Translations under genes and position numbers: made by a program
Shown: positions 7,172 through 14,394 of the stretch, piece by piece
Layout: each line of letters opens with the position of its first letter
Numbering within the stretch: position 1 is the stretch's first letter
Notes under the pieces: generated by a model
The model's database searches: none
What the model saw: the letters and a program-made list of their open reading frames with translations, nothing else
Told to the model about the DNA's origin: nothing
NCBI GenBank assembly: GCA_946187865.1
Contig: CAMHST010000021.1
Coordinates: 1 to 42,888, forward strand
Length of the DNA: 42,888 bases
Source of the DNA: an uncultured Bacteroidales bacterium
Lineage (GTDB): Bacteria > Bacteroidota > Bacteroidia > Bacteroidales > UBA932
Direction of reading: 5' to 3'

Positions 7172-9363
7172 AAATAAACGACATAGCCGACAAACAACTG
7201 GTTAAGACGGGAGCCGTCACCGGACTCCTGATGGTGATTATCGCGGCCGTTACCCTGGAGGCTACGGCCCTGATCCAGTACCTGTACTCCCAGAAACAGC
7301 TCAAGCAGGAAGCGTCCCTGCGGGCAGAGAGTCAGCTGGAGGCCACCAAGAACAGGATCCTGGACATCACCAACCAGGCCGAATCCGCCGTCAGGAACAA
7401 CACCTGGATCGCCCAGTGGTGCCTGAACGTACCGGACAGCCTGTACCGTGTTACGCAGCGCATCGTAGAGGATAATCCGTCCGTGGTAGGATCGGCCATC
7501 GCCCTTGTTCCGGACTATTACAAAGATATACATCTGCTTGCGCCCTATACAGCCCGACGCCTGGGAACCTATGAACCGGTAACCATGTCCCTGGCGGGAG
7601 AAGAGTACAACTACCCGGAGCAGGAGTGGTTCAAAAAAGGCTTGGAAAACGAACAGGGATACTGGTCGGAGCCTTACGTGGACGAGGGCGGAGGCGGCAT
7701 CCTGATGACCACTTTCTCCCTGCCCATCAAAGATGCCTCCGGCCGCACGGCCGCCGTCCTCACCGCAGACCTCTCCCTGGACTGGCTGTCAGACCTGGTG
7801 GGGAACGTGAAGGTGTATCCCAATGCCTACAGCATGATGATCAGCCGCTCCGGCCAGTTCCTGGTCTGCCCGGTAGAGACGCTGGTCATGCACCAGACCA
7901 TCCAGGAGGTAACCAACAGCATGGAAGACACCTCCATGATGAACAGCCTGAGCCGCTCCATGCTCAACGGCGAAACCGGGAACCAGACCATCCGCTATAA
8001 AGGCGCCACCAGCTATGTGTATTTCTCCCCGGTGGAGCGCACCGGGTGGTCCATGTCCATCGTGATCCCGGAAAACGAGATTTACGGGAGCATCCGCCGG
8101 GCCGGCGCCCTGGTCGGTTTCCTGCAGCTGCTGGGTTTGGTGATGCTGGTCCTGATTATCCGCGCCGTCATCCTGAATGCCCTGAAATTCCGGGAGGTGG
8201 ACGACAAGAAAAAACGCATGGAAGGGGAACTGCACATTGCCAATGCCATCCAGATGGCCATGATTCCCAAAGCGTCTGCGGGCGGAACGGAAAACGAAGA
8301 CGCAGACTTGTCGGCGTCCATTACACCGGCCAAAGAGGTGGGCGGCGACTTTTACGACTATTACTTCCGGGACCAGAAACTCTTCTTCTGCATCGGAGAT
8401 GTCAGCGGGAAGGGGGTCCCCGCCGCCCTGGTCATGGCGGTGAGCCGGAGCCTTTTCCGGACCATATCGGCCCATGAGAGCAGTCCCAAGCGCCTGATCA
8501 CGGCCATGAACGACTTTATGTCCGACACCAATGAGAACAACATGTTCGTGACGTTGTTCTGCGGCATCCTGGACCTGACCAACGGAAGGCTCCGGTACTG
8601 CAACGCCGGCCATAATCCGCCGATAATCCTGACCAATTCCATCCAGCCGCTTCCCGTCCGGCCCAATCTGCCCCTGGGGGTTATGCATGGCATGTGCTAC
8701 GAAGAGCAGGAGGTTATCCTGCACTACGACGACGCCCTGTTCCTGTACACGGACGGCCTTACGGAAGCGGAAAACCCGGAGCACGAACTGTTCGGGGAAG
8801 AGCGGATGAAAGCCGTCCTGCATACCCGCCGCGACGTCCAGGCCCAACTGGAAGCCATGCAGCAGGCCGTGGCCGATTTTGTCGGAACAGCCCCCAAGAG
8901 CGATGACCTTACCATGATGTTTATCCATTATATGAACAAAAAACCGAACAGCACCACAGAGCGCTCGCTTACCCTGAACAACGACATCCAGCAGATTGCC
9001 CGGCTGGCCGAATTCACAGGAAGCATCGCCGAAGACACCCACATGGACAACGCCTTGGCCATGGGCATCAACCTGGCTCTGGAAGAGGCCATAACCAATG
9101 TAATCATGTACGCCTATCCCCAAGGGGAAGGCGGGCAGGTGCAGATCGATGCCGTCATCCGTGAAGGTTCGCTGGATTTCATCATCTCCGACACCGGGAT
9201 TCCGTTCGACCCTACAGCCGCCCCGGAGGCCGATACCTCCCTGGGCGTGGAAGACCGGCCTATCGGCGGACTGGGCATTTTCCTGGTCCGTAAAATCATG
9301 GACAAGGTGAGCTACCGCCGGGAAAACGGCAAGAACATTCTTTCAATGACGAAATTCTTATAA
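7168..9363 (+). CDS. Membrane sensor-PP2C (RsbU/SpoIIE) phosphatase fused to an RsbW-like kinase domain
   Basis: 731 residues from the ATG at 7168 (ATGA overlap with the previous gene). Order of parts: TM helix about 12-33; extracytoplasmic dCache/PDC-like sensor about 40-305 (YWSEPYVDEGGGG is typical of Cache ligand domains); TM about 313-337; PP2C phosphatase about 375-590 with VGGDFYDYY (391-399), GDVSGKG (410-416), YTDG (527-530) and SDDLT (578-582); and a GHKL ATPase about 600-731 with LALEEAITNV (636-645), DTGIPF (675-680) and GGLGIFLV (700-707). A PP2C phosphatase and an anti-sigma-type kinase in one chain are the two opposing enzymes of a partner switch, acting on a STAS protein; that protein is encoded 5 bases downstream. 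No sigma factor is adjacent, so the output is unknown. Confidence 0.88.
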   Translation: MKINDIADKQLVKTGAVTGLLMVIIAAVTLEATALIQYLYSQKQLKQEASLRAESQLEATKNRILDITNQAESAVRNNTWIAQWCLNVPDSLYRVTQRIVEDNPSVVGSAIALVPDYYKDIHLLAPYTARRLGTYEPVTMSLAGEEYNYPEQEWFKKGLENEQGYWSEPYVDEGGGGILMTTFSLPIKDASGRTAAVLTADLSLDWLSDLVGNVKVYPNAYSMMISRSGQFLVCPVETLVMHQTIQEVTNSMEDTSMMNSLSRSMLNGETGNQTIRYKGATSYVYFSPVERTGWSMSIVIPENEIYGSIRRAGALVGFLQLLGLVMLVLIIRAVILNALKFREVDDKKKRMEGELHIANAIQMAMIPKASAGGTENEDADLSASITPAKEVGGDFYDYYFRDQKLFFCIGDVSGKGVPAALVMAVSRSLFRTISAHESSPKRLITAMNDFMSDTNENNMFVTLFCGILDLTNGRLRYCNAGHNPPIILTNSIQPLPVRPNLPLGVMHGMCYEEQEVILHYDDALFLYTDGLTEAENPEHELFGEERMKAVLHTRRDVQAQLEAMQQAVADFVGTAPKSDDLTMMFIHYMNKKPNSTTERSLTLNNDIQQIARLAEFTGSIAEDTHMDNALAMGINLALEEAITNVIMYAYPQGEGGQVQIDAVIREGSLDFIISDTGIPFDPTAAPEADTSLGVEDRPIGGLGIFLVRKIMDKVSYRRENGKNILSMTKFL

Positions 9364-9368
9364 GCAAT

Positions 9369-9674
9369 ATGGAAGTCAATATCACCAAACAAGACAAAGT
9401 GACAACGGCACAACTGATCGGCCGTCTGGACACCCCCGCTTCGCAGGAAGTGGCCAAAACCATGGAACCCCTGCAGGAAAACGCCGGCGGCACCATTATC
9501 CTGGACTGCAGCCAGCTGGAATACATCTCCAGTTCCGGACTGCGCATTTTCCTCACCCTGCGCAAGGCCGCCATGGCCAAAGGCGGGAATGTGATTGTCC
9601 GGGGCATGAATGAAGAAATCCGCACCGTCTTCATGATGACAGGTTTCCTGAACCTGTTCCAGATCGAAGACTGA
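9369..9674 (+). CDS. STAS-domain anti-anti-sigma-type protein (RsbV/SpoIIAA-like)
   Basis: 101 residues, a complete single STAS domain. The phospho-acceptor loop is YISSSGLRIF (52-61), with Ser54-56 in the position phosphorylated in SpoIIAA and RsbV. Expected cycle: the GHKL domain of the preceding protein phosphorylates it, the PP2C domain of the same protein removes the phosphate, and the unphosphorylated form binds a partner. In Bacillus the partner is the anti-sigma factor; here the kinase domain itself is the only visible candidate. The gene starts 5 bases after the phosphatase stop and its own stop overlaps the antiporter start (TGATG). Confidence 0.9.
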   Translation: MEVNITKQDKVTTAQLIGRLDTPASQEVAKTMEPLQENAGGTIILDCSQLEYISSSGLRIFLTLRKAAMAKGGNVIVRGMNEEIRTVFMMTGFLNLFQIED

Positions 9675-11161
9675 TGCTGCCCCTGTCCGTTTTCGCGTTT
9701 AACCTGCATGCCGAGAACCTGCTTCTGCTGGCCTCGGTACTGGTTTTCTTCGCCATCCTGATCACCAAGGTAGGAGCCCGTTTCGGCGCCCCTTCCTTGC
9801 TGCTGTTCCTGCTGCTGGGCATGGCAACCGGCGCGGACGGCCTGGGGGTCACCTTCCAGGACTATGAGACGGCCGAATCCATCGGCCACTTCGCCATGAC
9901 GGTGATCCTTTTCACCGGCGGCCTGGAAACGTCCCTGCGGGAAACCAAGACGGTGATGCGGCAGGGTGTGCTGCTCTCTACGGCCGGTGTGCTGCTGATG
10001 ACCGTCCTGACCGGACTGTTCATCTACTTCATCACCCGCTGCGGCCTGGGGATTCCCGAGACCAGCCTGATTGTCTGTTTCCTGGTGGCCGCCATCATGT
10101 CGTCCACGGACTCGGCTTCCGTGTTCTCGGTGCTCAGGACCCGCCGCCTGCAGCTGCGTGAGAATCTGGGCCCGCTGCTGGAGTTGGAATCCGGCAGCAA
10201 CGACCCCATGGCCTACCTCCTCACCATCCTCATCGTCCAGCTCCTGTCCGTTGCCAAAGATACAGGCACCGCGGCTGCCAGTCTCTCCGTCCTCCTGCTG
10301 CTGGTGCTGCAGATGGCTATCGGCTACGGACTGGGTATCCTGCTGGGAAAAGCTGCGACATGGGCGCTGGAAAAAATCAAGCTGTCCAGCTCGTCGCTAT
10401 ATGCCATCATGATCATGAGCATCGCCTTCTTCTCCAACGGTTTCTCCAATCTCCTGTTCGGAAACGGCCTGCTCACCCTCTACATCGTGGGTATCATGGT
10501 GGGAAACTCCGACAAGCTGCAGTACAAGAAGGATGTGCTCAAATTTTTCGACGCCATGACCTGGCTGATGCAACTGCTCATGTTCCTGATGCTGGGCCTC
10601 CTCGCACGGCCTTCGCAGATGGGACCGGTCCTGCTCCCGGCCCTTCTCATCGGGGTTTTCATGATGCTGATCGCGCGCCCGGCGAGCGTCTTCCTCACCC
10701 TGCTGCCCTTCCGGGGCATGTCGGCCCGGGCCAAGACACTGGTCTCCTGGGTCGGGCTCAAGGGAGCCGGTCCCATCCTGTTCGCCCTGTATCCGGTGGT
10801 TACGGGGGTGGAAGGCGGCGCCTTCATCTTCAACATCGTTTTCTGCATCACCCTGCTGTCGCTGGTGGTTCAGGGCATGACCTTGAGACCGGCCGCCAAA
10901 GTGCTCAAACTCAGCTATGAGGAAGAGCCGGAAGTGGAGACCTTCGGCCTGGAACTGCCGGAGGAAATGGGGATGCTCCGCAACCACACCGTTACGGCCG
11001 ACGACCTGAAACACGCCCAGGACCTTCGGGAACTGCACCTGCCCCATGGCATCCGCGTGGTCATGGTGAGGCGGGAGGACAAATTTTTGGTCCCCCACGG
11101 AAGCATGAAGCTCCAGGAAGGGGACCAGCTGGTGATTGTGATGGGAGAGACGGACGACTAA
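9674..11161 (+). CDS. nhaP2: CPA1-type potassium/proton antiporter with C-terminal TrkA_C (RCK_C) domain
   Basis: 495 residues. About 12-13 hydrophobic helices span residues 10-400, with the cation/proton exchanger core motifs STDSASVFS (near 141-149) and ELESGSNDPMAY (near 172-183), where the Asp residues bind the cation. The last 90 or so residues (VRREDKFLVPHGSMKLQEGDQLVIVMGE) are a TrkA_C domain, a ligand-sensing module found on K+ transporters. This architecture matches NhaP2/CvrA K+/H+ antiporters, which export K+ for proton uptake and set cell volume and pH. Its ATG overlaps the STAS stop (TGATG), so it belongs to the same operon. TrkA_C domains can bind nucleotides such as c-di-AMP in other bacteria; whether this one does is unknown. 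Its 3' end overlaps the convergent regulator gene by 4 bases. Confidence 0.88.
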   Translation: MLPLSVFAFNLHAENLLLLASVLVFFAILITKVGARFGAPSLLLFLLLGMATGADGLGVTFQDYETAESIGHFAMTVILFTGGLETSLRETKTVMRQGVLLSTAGVLLMTVLTGLFIYFITRCGLGIPETSLIVCFLVAAIMSSTDSASVFSVLRTRRLQLRENLGPLLELESGSNDPMAYLLTILIVQLLSVAKDTGTAAASLSVLLLLVLQMAIGYGLGILLGKAATWALEKIKLSSSSLYAIMIMSIAFFSNGFSNLLFGNGLLTLYIVGIMVGNSDKLQYKKDVLKFFDAMTWLMQLLMFLMLGLLARPSQMGPVLLPALLIGVFMMLIARPASVFLTLLPFRGMSARAKTLVSWVGLKGAGPILFALYPVVTGVEGGAFIFNIVFCITLLSLVVQGMTLRPAAKVLKLSYEEEPEVETFGLELPEEMGMLRNHTVTADDLKHAQDLRELHLPHGIRVVMVRREDKFLVPHGSMKLQEGDQLVIVMGETDD

Positions 11162-12306
11162 ATCACGTAGTCTTTTACGTCTTCCCCGCTGACAGGGTTT
11201 CCGCCCAGGATCAGCAGGCGCTCTACCACGTTGCGCAGTTCCCGGATGTTGCCGGGCCAGGACCGCTGCTGCAGGAGAGCAACGGCCTCCGGCGTGAACG
11301 GACGCACGGTTTTTCCGCCTTCCGCACAGATTTTCTCAGAGAAATAATTGACCAGCAGGGGGATATCTTCCTTCCGCTGGTCCAGTGCGGGCACCTGGAG
11401 CACAATGACGCTGAGGCGGTGGTACAGGTCTTCCCGGAAGTTCCCCTTCTCGATTTCTTCCCGAAGGTTTTTGTTGGTGGCGGCAATCACGCGCACGTCC
11501 ACGGTGATCTCCTTGTCTCCGCCCACCGGCGTAAGCTTCCTTTCCTGCAGCACCCGCAGCACCTTGGCCTGGGCCGCCAGGGACATATCCCCGATCTCGT
11601 CCAGGAAAATGGTGCCGCCGTCCGCCTGCTCGAATTTTCCCTTATGGTCCCGGATGGCCGATGTGAAAGAGCCTTTTTTATGGCCGAACAGCTCGCTGTC
11701 GATTAGTTCCGACGGGATGGCGGCGCAGTTCACCTCCACGAACGGCATCATGGAGCGGGTGGACTGCTGATAAATGCCCTGGGCGACCAACTCCTTGCCC
11801 GAGCCGTTGGGGCCGGTGATCAGGACGCTGGCGTGGGTGGGAGCCACCTTTTCAATCATGGTTCTCAGGTGAAGGATGGGCTCGCTCTGGCCGATCATCT
11901 CCTGCCCATAGACCTTCTTTTTCAGGATTTTGGTCTGGGTGACCAGATTGGCCTTGTCCGTGGCGTTTTTGAGGGTGATCAGGATCCGGTTCAGGTCCAG
12001 GGGCTTCTCGATAAAATCGAAGGCGCCCTTTTTGATGCAGTCCACGGCTGTGGAAATGTCGGCATGGCCGGAAACCATGACGACGGGGGTTTCAATGCCT
12101 TCCTCCACCAGTTTGGAGAGCATTTCCGTACCGTCCATCACGGGCATCTTGATGTCACAAAAAATAGCGTCGTATTTTTCTTTTTCCGCTTTCTGGAGGC
12201 CTTCTTCCCCGTTTTCTGCCGTTTCCACCTGGTAATTTTCCATTTCCAGGATTTCTTTCAGGGAATAGCGGATGGCCTTTTCGTCATCAACAATAAGCAC
12301 TTTCAT
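11158..12306 (-). CDS. NtrC-like sigma-54 response regulator lacking a DNA-binding domain
   Basis: 382 residues. A receiver domain (1-120) has D8-D9, phospho-acceptor D51 in CDIKMP and K101. An AAA+ sigma-54 interaction domain (about 138-370) has Walker A GPNGSGKE (165-172), KGSFTSA (211-217, the Bacteroidota form of the GAFTGA loop that contacts sigma-54), Walker B TIFLDEIGD (232-240), the REDLYHRL arginine-finger motif (291-298) and WPGNIREL (350-357). The protein ends there: the Fis-type helix-turn-helix of classical NtrC (about 450-480 aa) is absent, and the sequence beyond the stop codes for the antiporter on the other strand. Short NtrC forms without HTH occur in Bacteroidota, so this is probably native; it may activate sigma-54 promoters from solution. 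Likely partner: the NtrY-like kinase at 1167-4667. It overlaps the antiporter stop by 4 bases. Confidence 0.88.
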   Translation of the reverse strand: MKVLIVDDEKAIRYSLKEILEMENYQVETAENGEEGLQKAEKEKYDAIFCDIKMPVMDGTEMLSKLVEEGIETPVVMVSGHADISTAVDCIKKGAFDFIEKPLDLNRILITLKNATDKANLVTQTKILKKKVYGQEMIGQSEPILHLRTMIEKVAPTHASVLITGPNGSGKELVAQGIYQQSTRSMMPFVEVNCAAIPSELIDSELFGHKKGSFTSAIRDHKGKFEQADGGTIFLDEIGDMSLAAQAKVLRVLQERKLTPVGGDKEITVDVRVIAATNKNLREEIEKGNFREDLYHRLSVIVLQVPALDQRKEDIPLLVNYFSEKICAEGGKTVRPFTPEAVALLQQRSWPGNIRELRNVVERLLILGGNPVSGEDVKDYVI

Positions 12307-12311
12307 AGATG

Positions 12312-12319
12312 CAAATATC
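12312..12319 (-). promoter_or_regulatory. Candidate -7 element for the NtrC-like regulator
   Basis: Read on the minus strand this is GATATTTG, 7 of 8 matches to TAnnTTTG. Its last base is only 5 bases from the ATG at 12306, which would give an mRNA with almost no leader. It shares the short divergent gap with the cmk promoter. Confidence 0.4.
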
Positions 12320-12331
12320 GTAAAAATTTTC

Positions 12332-12339
12332 TACATTTG
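12332..12339 (+). promoter_or_regulatory. -7 promoter element for cmk-ispH
   Basis: TACATTTG, an exact TAnnTTTG match, 20 bases before the ATG at 12360. Transcription would begin near 12345, so the in-frame TTG at 12345 cannot be the start and the ATG at 12360 is preferred. Confidence 0.65.
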
Positions 12340-12359
12340 TAATCTTGACACACACAACT

Positions 12360-13076
12360 ATGAACGTTCCCGACATCATCATCGCCGTTGACGGCTTCTC
12401 CTCTACCGGAAAAAGCACTTTTGCCAAAATGGTGGCCAGCGAATTCGCTTTCCTGTACCTGGACAGCGGAGCCATGTACCGTGGCGTAACCCTCGCCGCC
12501 ATGGAGCAGGGACTCATCGCCCCGGACGGGTCAATCAATGAGCCTGGCCTGCGGGAAATCATCGGCACGCTGGACCTGCACTTCCGCCGGGACAGCGGCA
12601 CAACGCAGCTTTTCCTGGGAAACCGCTGCATCGAAGACCGCATCCGCACCCTGGAAGTGTCATCCCATGTAAGCCCGGTCTCCGCCATCCCCTTTGTCCG
12701 AAATTACGTAGATGACAAACTCCATGCCTTCTCCGCCGGCGGGCGCGTGATCATGGACGGCCGCGATATCGGCACCACCGTCTTCCCCGGCGCAGAACTC
12801 AAGATCTTCATGACGGCCGACGAAAAAGTCCGCGCCCAGCGCCGCTACGACGAAATGGTAGCCAAGGGAGAAACGCCGGTGTTCGAAGACGTCCTGGCCA
12901 ATCTCAAGGAACGCGACTACATAGACTCCCACCGGGAAACCTCCCCGCTTTCCCAGGCGGCCGACGCCTATGTGATGGACAACACCCACATGACCCTGCA
13001 CGAGGAACTGGTCTGGATCCTGGGGCTCATCCAAGGTAAATTCGGCATTCTGGAAGCACCCGCCCTGTCATGCTGA
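12360..13076 (+). CDS. cmk: (d)CMP kinase (cytidylate kinase)
   Basis: 238 residues, the normal length. Phosphorylates CMP and dCMP with ATP in pyrimidine nucleotide synthesis and recycling. Visible motifs: IAVDGFSSTGKST (P-loop, near 8-20), YLDSGAMYRG (nucleotide-binding stretch, near 34-43), VIMDGRDIGTTVFP (near 130-143) and a lid with RAQRRYDE. The start is the ATG at 12360, chosen because the promoter box lies at 12332-12339. Its end overlaps ispH by 7 bases (13070-13076), so the two are co-translated; cmk next to ispH is a common Bacteroidales order. Confidence 0.95.
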   Translation: MNVPDIIIAVDGFSSTGKSTFAKMVASEFAFLYLDSGAMYRGVTLAAMEQGLIAPDGSINEPGLREIIGTLDLHFRRDSGTTQLFLGNRCIEDRIRTLEVSSHVSPVSAIPFVRNYVDDKLHAFSAGGRVIMDGRDIGTTVFPGAELKIFMTADEKVRAQRRYDEMVAKGETPVFEDVLANLKERDYIDSHRETSPLSQAADAYVMDNTHMTLHEELVWILGLIQGKFGILEAPALSC

Positions 13077-13999
13077 AAGTAGAGGTAGATCCGGGGTCCG
13101 GCTTCTGCGGCGGAGTCATCCGCGCCATCACCCGGGCGGAAGAATACCTCAGCGGCAGCGGCACGCTGTACTCGCTGGGTGCTATCGTGCACAACGAGGC
13201 AGAGCTGGAGCGGCTCCAATCCAAGGGCCTGGTCACCATCGACTCCATTTCTGAAGTGCCGGAGGGAGAGACCGTCCTTATCCGCGCGCACGGAGAGCCG
13301 CCCTCCACCTACATCGCCGCCCGGGAGCGCAACCTCGAACTGGCCGACTGCACCTGCCCGGTGGTACTGCAGCTCCAGCGCCGCATCCGCGAGGCCTACC
13401 TTCGCCTGCACAGCGACGGGCAAAAAGGGCAAGTCATCATCTTCGGCCGGGTGGGGCACGCAGAAGTCCTGGGCCTGGTGGGCCAGGTGCAGGGGGATGC
13501 CCTGGTGGTGGAAAATGCCGCCATGCTGCAGGCTGCCGTCCGGGAAGGCCGGCTGGATTTTTCCCAGCCGATGGAAATCTTCTCCCAGACCACCAAGAGC
13601 CCCTCGGAGTATGAGGCTATCTGCGACCTGCTCCGGAGCTACGGGGCCCGGCTGACCGTACACAACACCATTTGTGCACAGGTGGCTTCCCGGCACCAGC
13701 AACTCCAGGCCTTCGCCCGCTCCCACGACGTAATCCTGTTTGTCGCAGGCCGCTCCTCATCCAACGGCAAAGTACTGAGCGACCTTTGCCGGAGTGTGAA
13801 CCCCCGCACCTATCTGGTCGGTGCTGCAGCCGACATTCTGCCAGAGTGGCTGCAGGAGGCCCGGACCGTCGGCGTCTGCGGAGCCACATCCACGCCCAAA
13901 TGGCTTCTGGAGGAAGTGGCGGCGGCCGCAAAAAAGGCCAAAAGTGATGGCGTGGAAGTCACGCCCGGCATCGTTGCCCGCAAAAACAGCCAAAAGTGA
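13070..13999 (+). CDS. ispH: 4-hydroxy-3-methylbut-2-enyl diphosphate reductase, with repeat-encoded C-terminal tail
   Basis: 309 residues. Last step of the MEP pathway: reduces HMBPP to IPP and DMAPP using an iron-sulfur cluster. Cluster cysteines are C13 (GFCGGV), C96 (DCTCPVV) and C202 (NTICAQ); substrate residues include H41, H74 in RAHGEPP, and H130 with E132 in GHAEVLG. The loop GVCGATSTP (268-276) carries a Cys where ITAGAS is usual. The normal family end is at about residue 283. The last 25 or so residues, rich in Lys, Ala and Val, are encoded by the first copy and part of the second copy of a 52-bp tandem DNA repeat, and the stop codon is a TGA inside copy 2. The tail is therefore probably a by-product of repeat growth into the gene end rather than a functional domain. 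Confidence 0.93.
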   Translation: MLKVEVDPGSGFCGGVIRAITRAEEYLSGSGTLYSLGAIVHNEAELERLQSKGLVTIDSISEVPEGETVLIRAHGEPPSTYIAARERNLELADCTCPVVLQLQRRIREAYLRLHSDGQKGQVIIFGRVGHAEVLGLVGQVQGDALVVENAAMLQAAVREGRLDFSQPMEIFSQTTKSPSEYEAICDLLRSYGARLTVHNTICAQVASRHQQLQAFARSHDVILFVAGRSSSNGKVLSDLCRSVNPRTYLVGAAADILPEWLQEARTVGVCGATSTPKWLLEEVAAAAKKAKSDGVEVTPGIVARKNSQK

Positions 14000-14115
14000 T
14001 GGCGTGGAAGTCACGCCCGACACCGGCGCCCGCAAAATCGGCCAAAAATGACGGCGCGGAAGTCACCGCCGACACCGGCACCCGCAAAATCGGCCAAAAA
14101 TGACGGCGCGGAAGT
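13926..14115. repeat. 52-bp direct tandem repeat, about 3.7 copies, spanning the ispH stop
   Basis: Copies start at 13926, 13978, 14030 and 14082, exactly 52 bases apart. Each begins CCGCAAAA; the last runs 34 bases and then diverges. The first 34 bases of copies 3 and 4 are identical; copies 1 and 2 are close to each other and differ from 3 and 4 at several positions. Copies 1 and 2 contain a perfect stem GGCGTG-GAAGT-CACGCC. Because 52 is not a multiple of 3, each copy shifts the reading frame, and ispH stops inside copy 2. No spacers lie between the units, so this is not a CRISPR array. Confidence 0.92.
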
Positions 14116-14172
14116 GGCGGCTAAAGCCCGACTCTGGCAGACCTCGGAGGCCGAAGGCCGACAAGGGGGAGT

Positions 14173-14222
14173 TTGAGGGGGCGCAGCCCCTTCAATGCCC
14201 CTGGGGGCGGCTGCGAAGCAGC
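14173..14222. repeat. Three consecutive small hairpins in the ispH to tRNA-Leu spacer
   Basis: Stem 1 spans 14173-14195 (10-base arms, one G-T mismatch, GCA loop). Stem 2 spans 14197-14208 (GCCCC-TG-GGGGC). Stem 3 spans 14210-14222 (GCTGC-GAA-GCAGC). No T-run follows, so they do not look like ordinary terminators. The whole 14116-14240 stretch is G-rich with short internal repeats (for example GAGGCCGAAGGCC) and holds no convincing gene. It resembles a dispersed REP-like intergenic element, but copy number elsewhere in the genome cannot be seen from this window. Confidence 0.5.
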
Positions 14223-14240
14223 GGGGGATCAAACGAAGTG

Positions 14241-14306
14241 GAGTCCCTTCGCCCGCACGAAAAAGCCGGCCCTCGAAGAGGCCGGCTCGTGCGGGTGAAG
14301 GGACTC
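14241..14306. repeat. Inverted repeat: 3' end of tRNA-Leu duplicated in opposite orientation
   Basis: The 20 bases 14241-14260 are the reverse complement of 14287-14306 with one mismatch (19 of 20). The right arm is the T-arm and acceptor 3' strand of tRNA-Leu plus three flanking bases. The two arms enclose the tRNA terminator hairpin. Confidence 0.85.
14261..14287 (-). terminator. Intrinsic terminator of tRNA-Leu
   Basis: On the minus strand, directly after the tRNA: an 8-bp GC-rich stem (AGCCGGCC paired with GGCCGGCT, positions 14280-14287 with 14264-14271), a short loop, then a T run from the A's at 14261-14264. This is a classic factor-independent terminator. Confidence 0.8.
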
Positions 14307-14371
14307 GAACCCATACGCCGTAAGGCACCAGATCCTAAGTCTGGGTTGTCTACCAATTCCAACACACCCGC
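14290..14371 (-). tRNA. tRNA-Leu, anticodon UAG
   Basis: 82 bases on the minus strand. Acceptor GCGGGTG pairs with CACCCGC; discriminator A; D-arm with AATTGGTAGA; anticodon stem CCAGA/TCTGG around the loop CTTAGGA (anticodon TAG, reading CTA codons); a class II long variable arm (TGCC-TTAC-GGCG); and a T-arm with GGGTTCGAGTCCC. The long variable arm and the anticodon agree on leucine. CCA is not encoded. A -7 promoter box lies 14 bases upstream. Confidence 0.93.
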
Positions 14372-14385
14372 AGTGCTAAGGTTTG

Positions 14386-14393
14386 CAAATATA
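14386..14393 (-). promoter_or_regulatory. -7 promoter element for tRNA-Leu
   Basis: TATATTTG on the minus strand, an exact TAnnTTTG match, 14 bases upstream of the tRNA 5' end and just past the prmA stop codon. The tRNA thus has its own promoter although it lies downstream of prmA in the same direction. Confidence 0.65.
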
Positions 14394-14394
14394 G

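Noticed and set aside
11158..12306. NtrC-like regulator truncated by frameshift
   Set aside because: The sequence past the stop is the antiporter's own coding end, with no HTH in any frame; short NtrC forms without HTH are known in the phylum.
12345..12359. Upstream TTG start for cmk (adds five residues)
   Set aside because: It falls at the expected transcription start just after the -7 box at 12332-12339; the ATG at 12360 gives the normal Cmk N-terminus.
13926..14115. Possible CRISPR array in the ispH tail
   Set aside because: Units are contiguous with no variable spacers, and no cas genes are nearby.
14241..14306. Attachment site of an integrated element at tRNA-Leu
   Set aside because: The copy is inverted, not direct, lies within 50 bases of the tRNA, and no integrase or cargo genes are present; listed only as a repeat.
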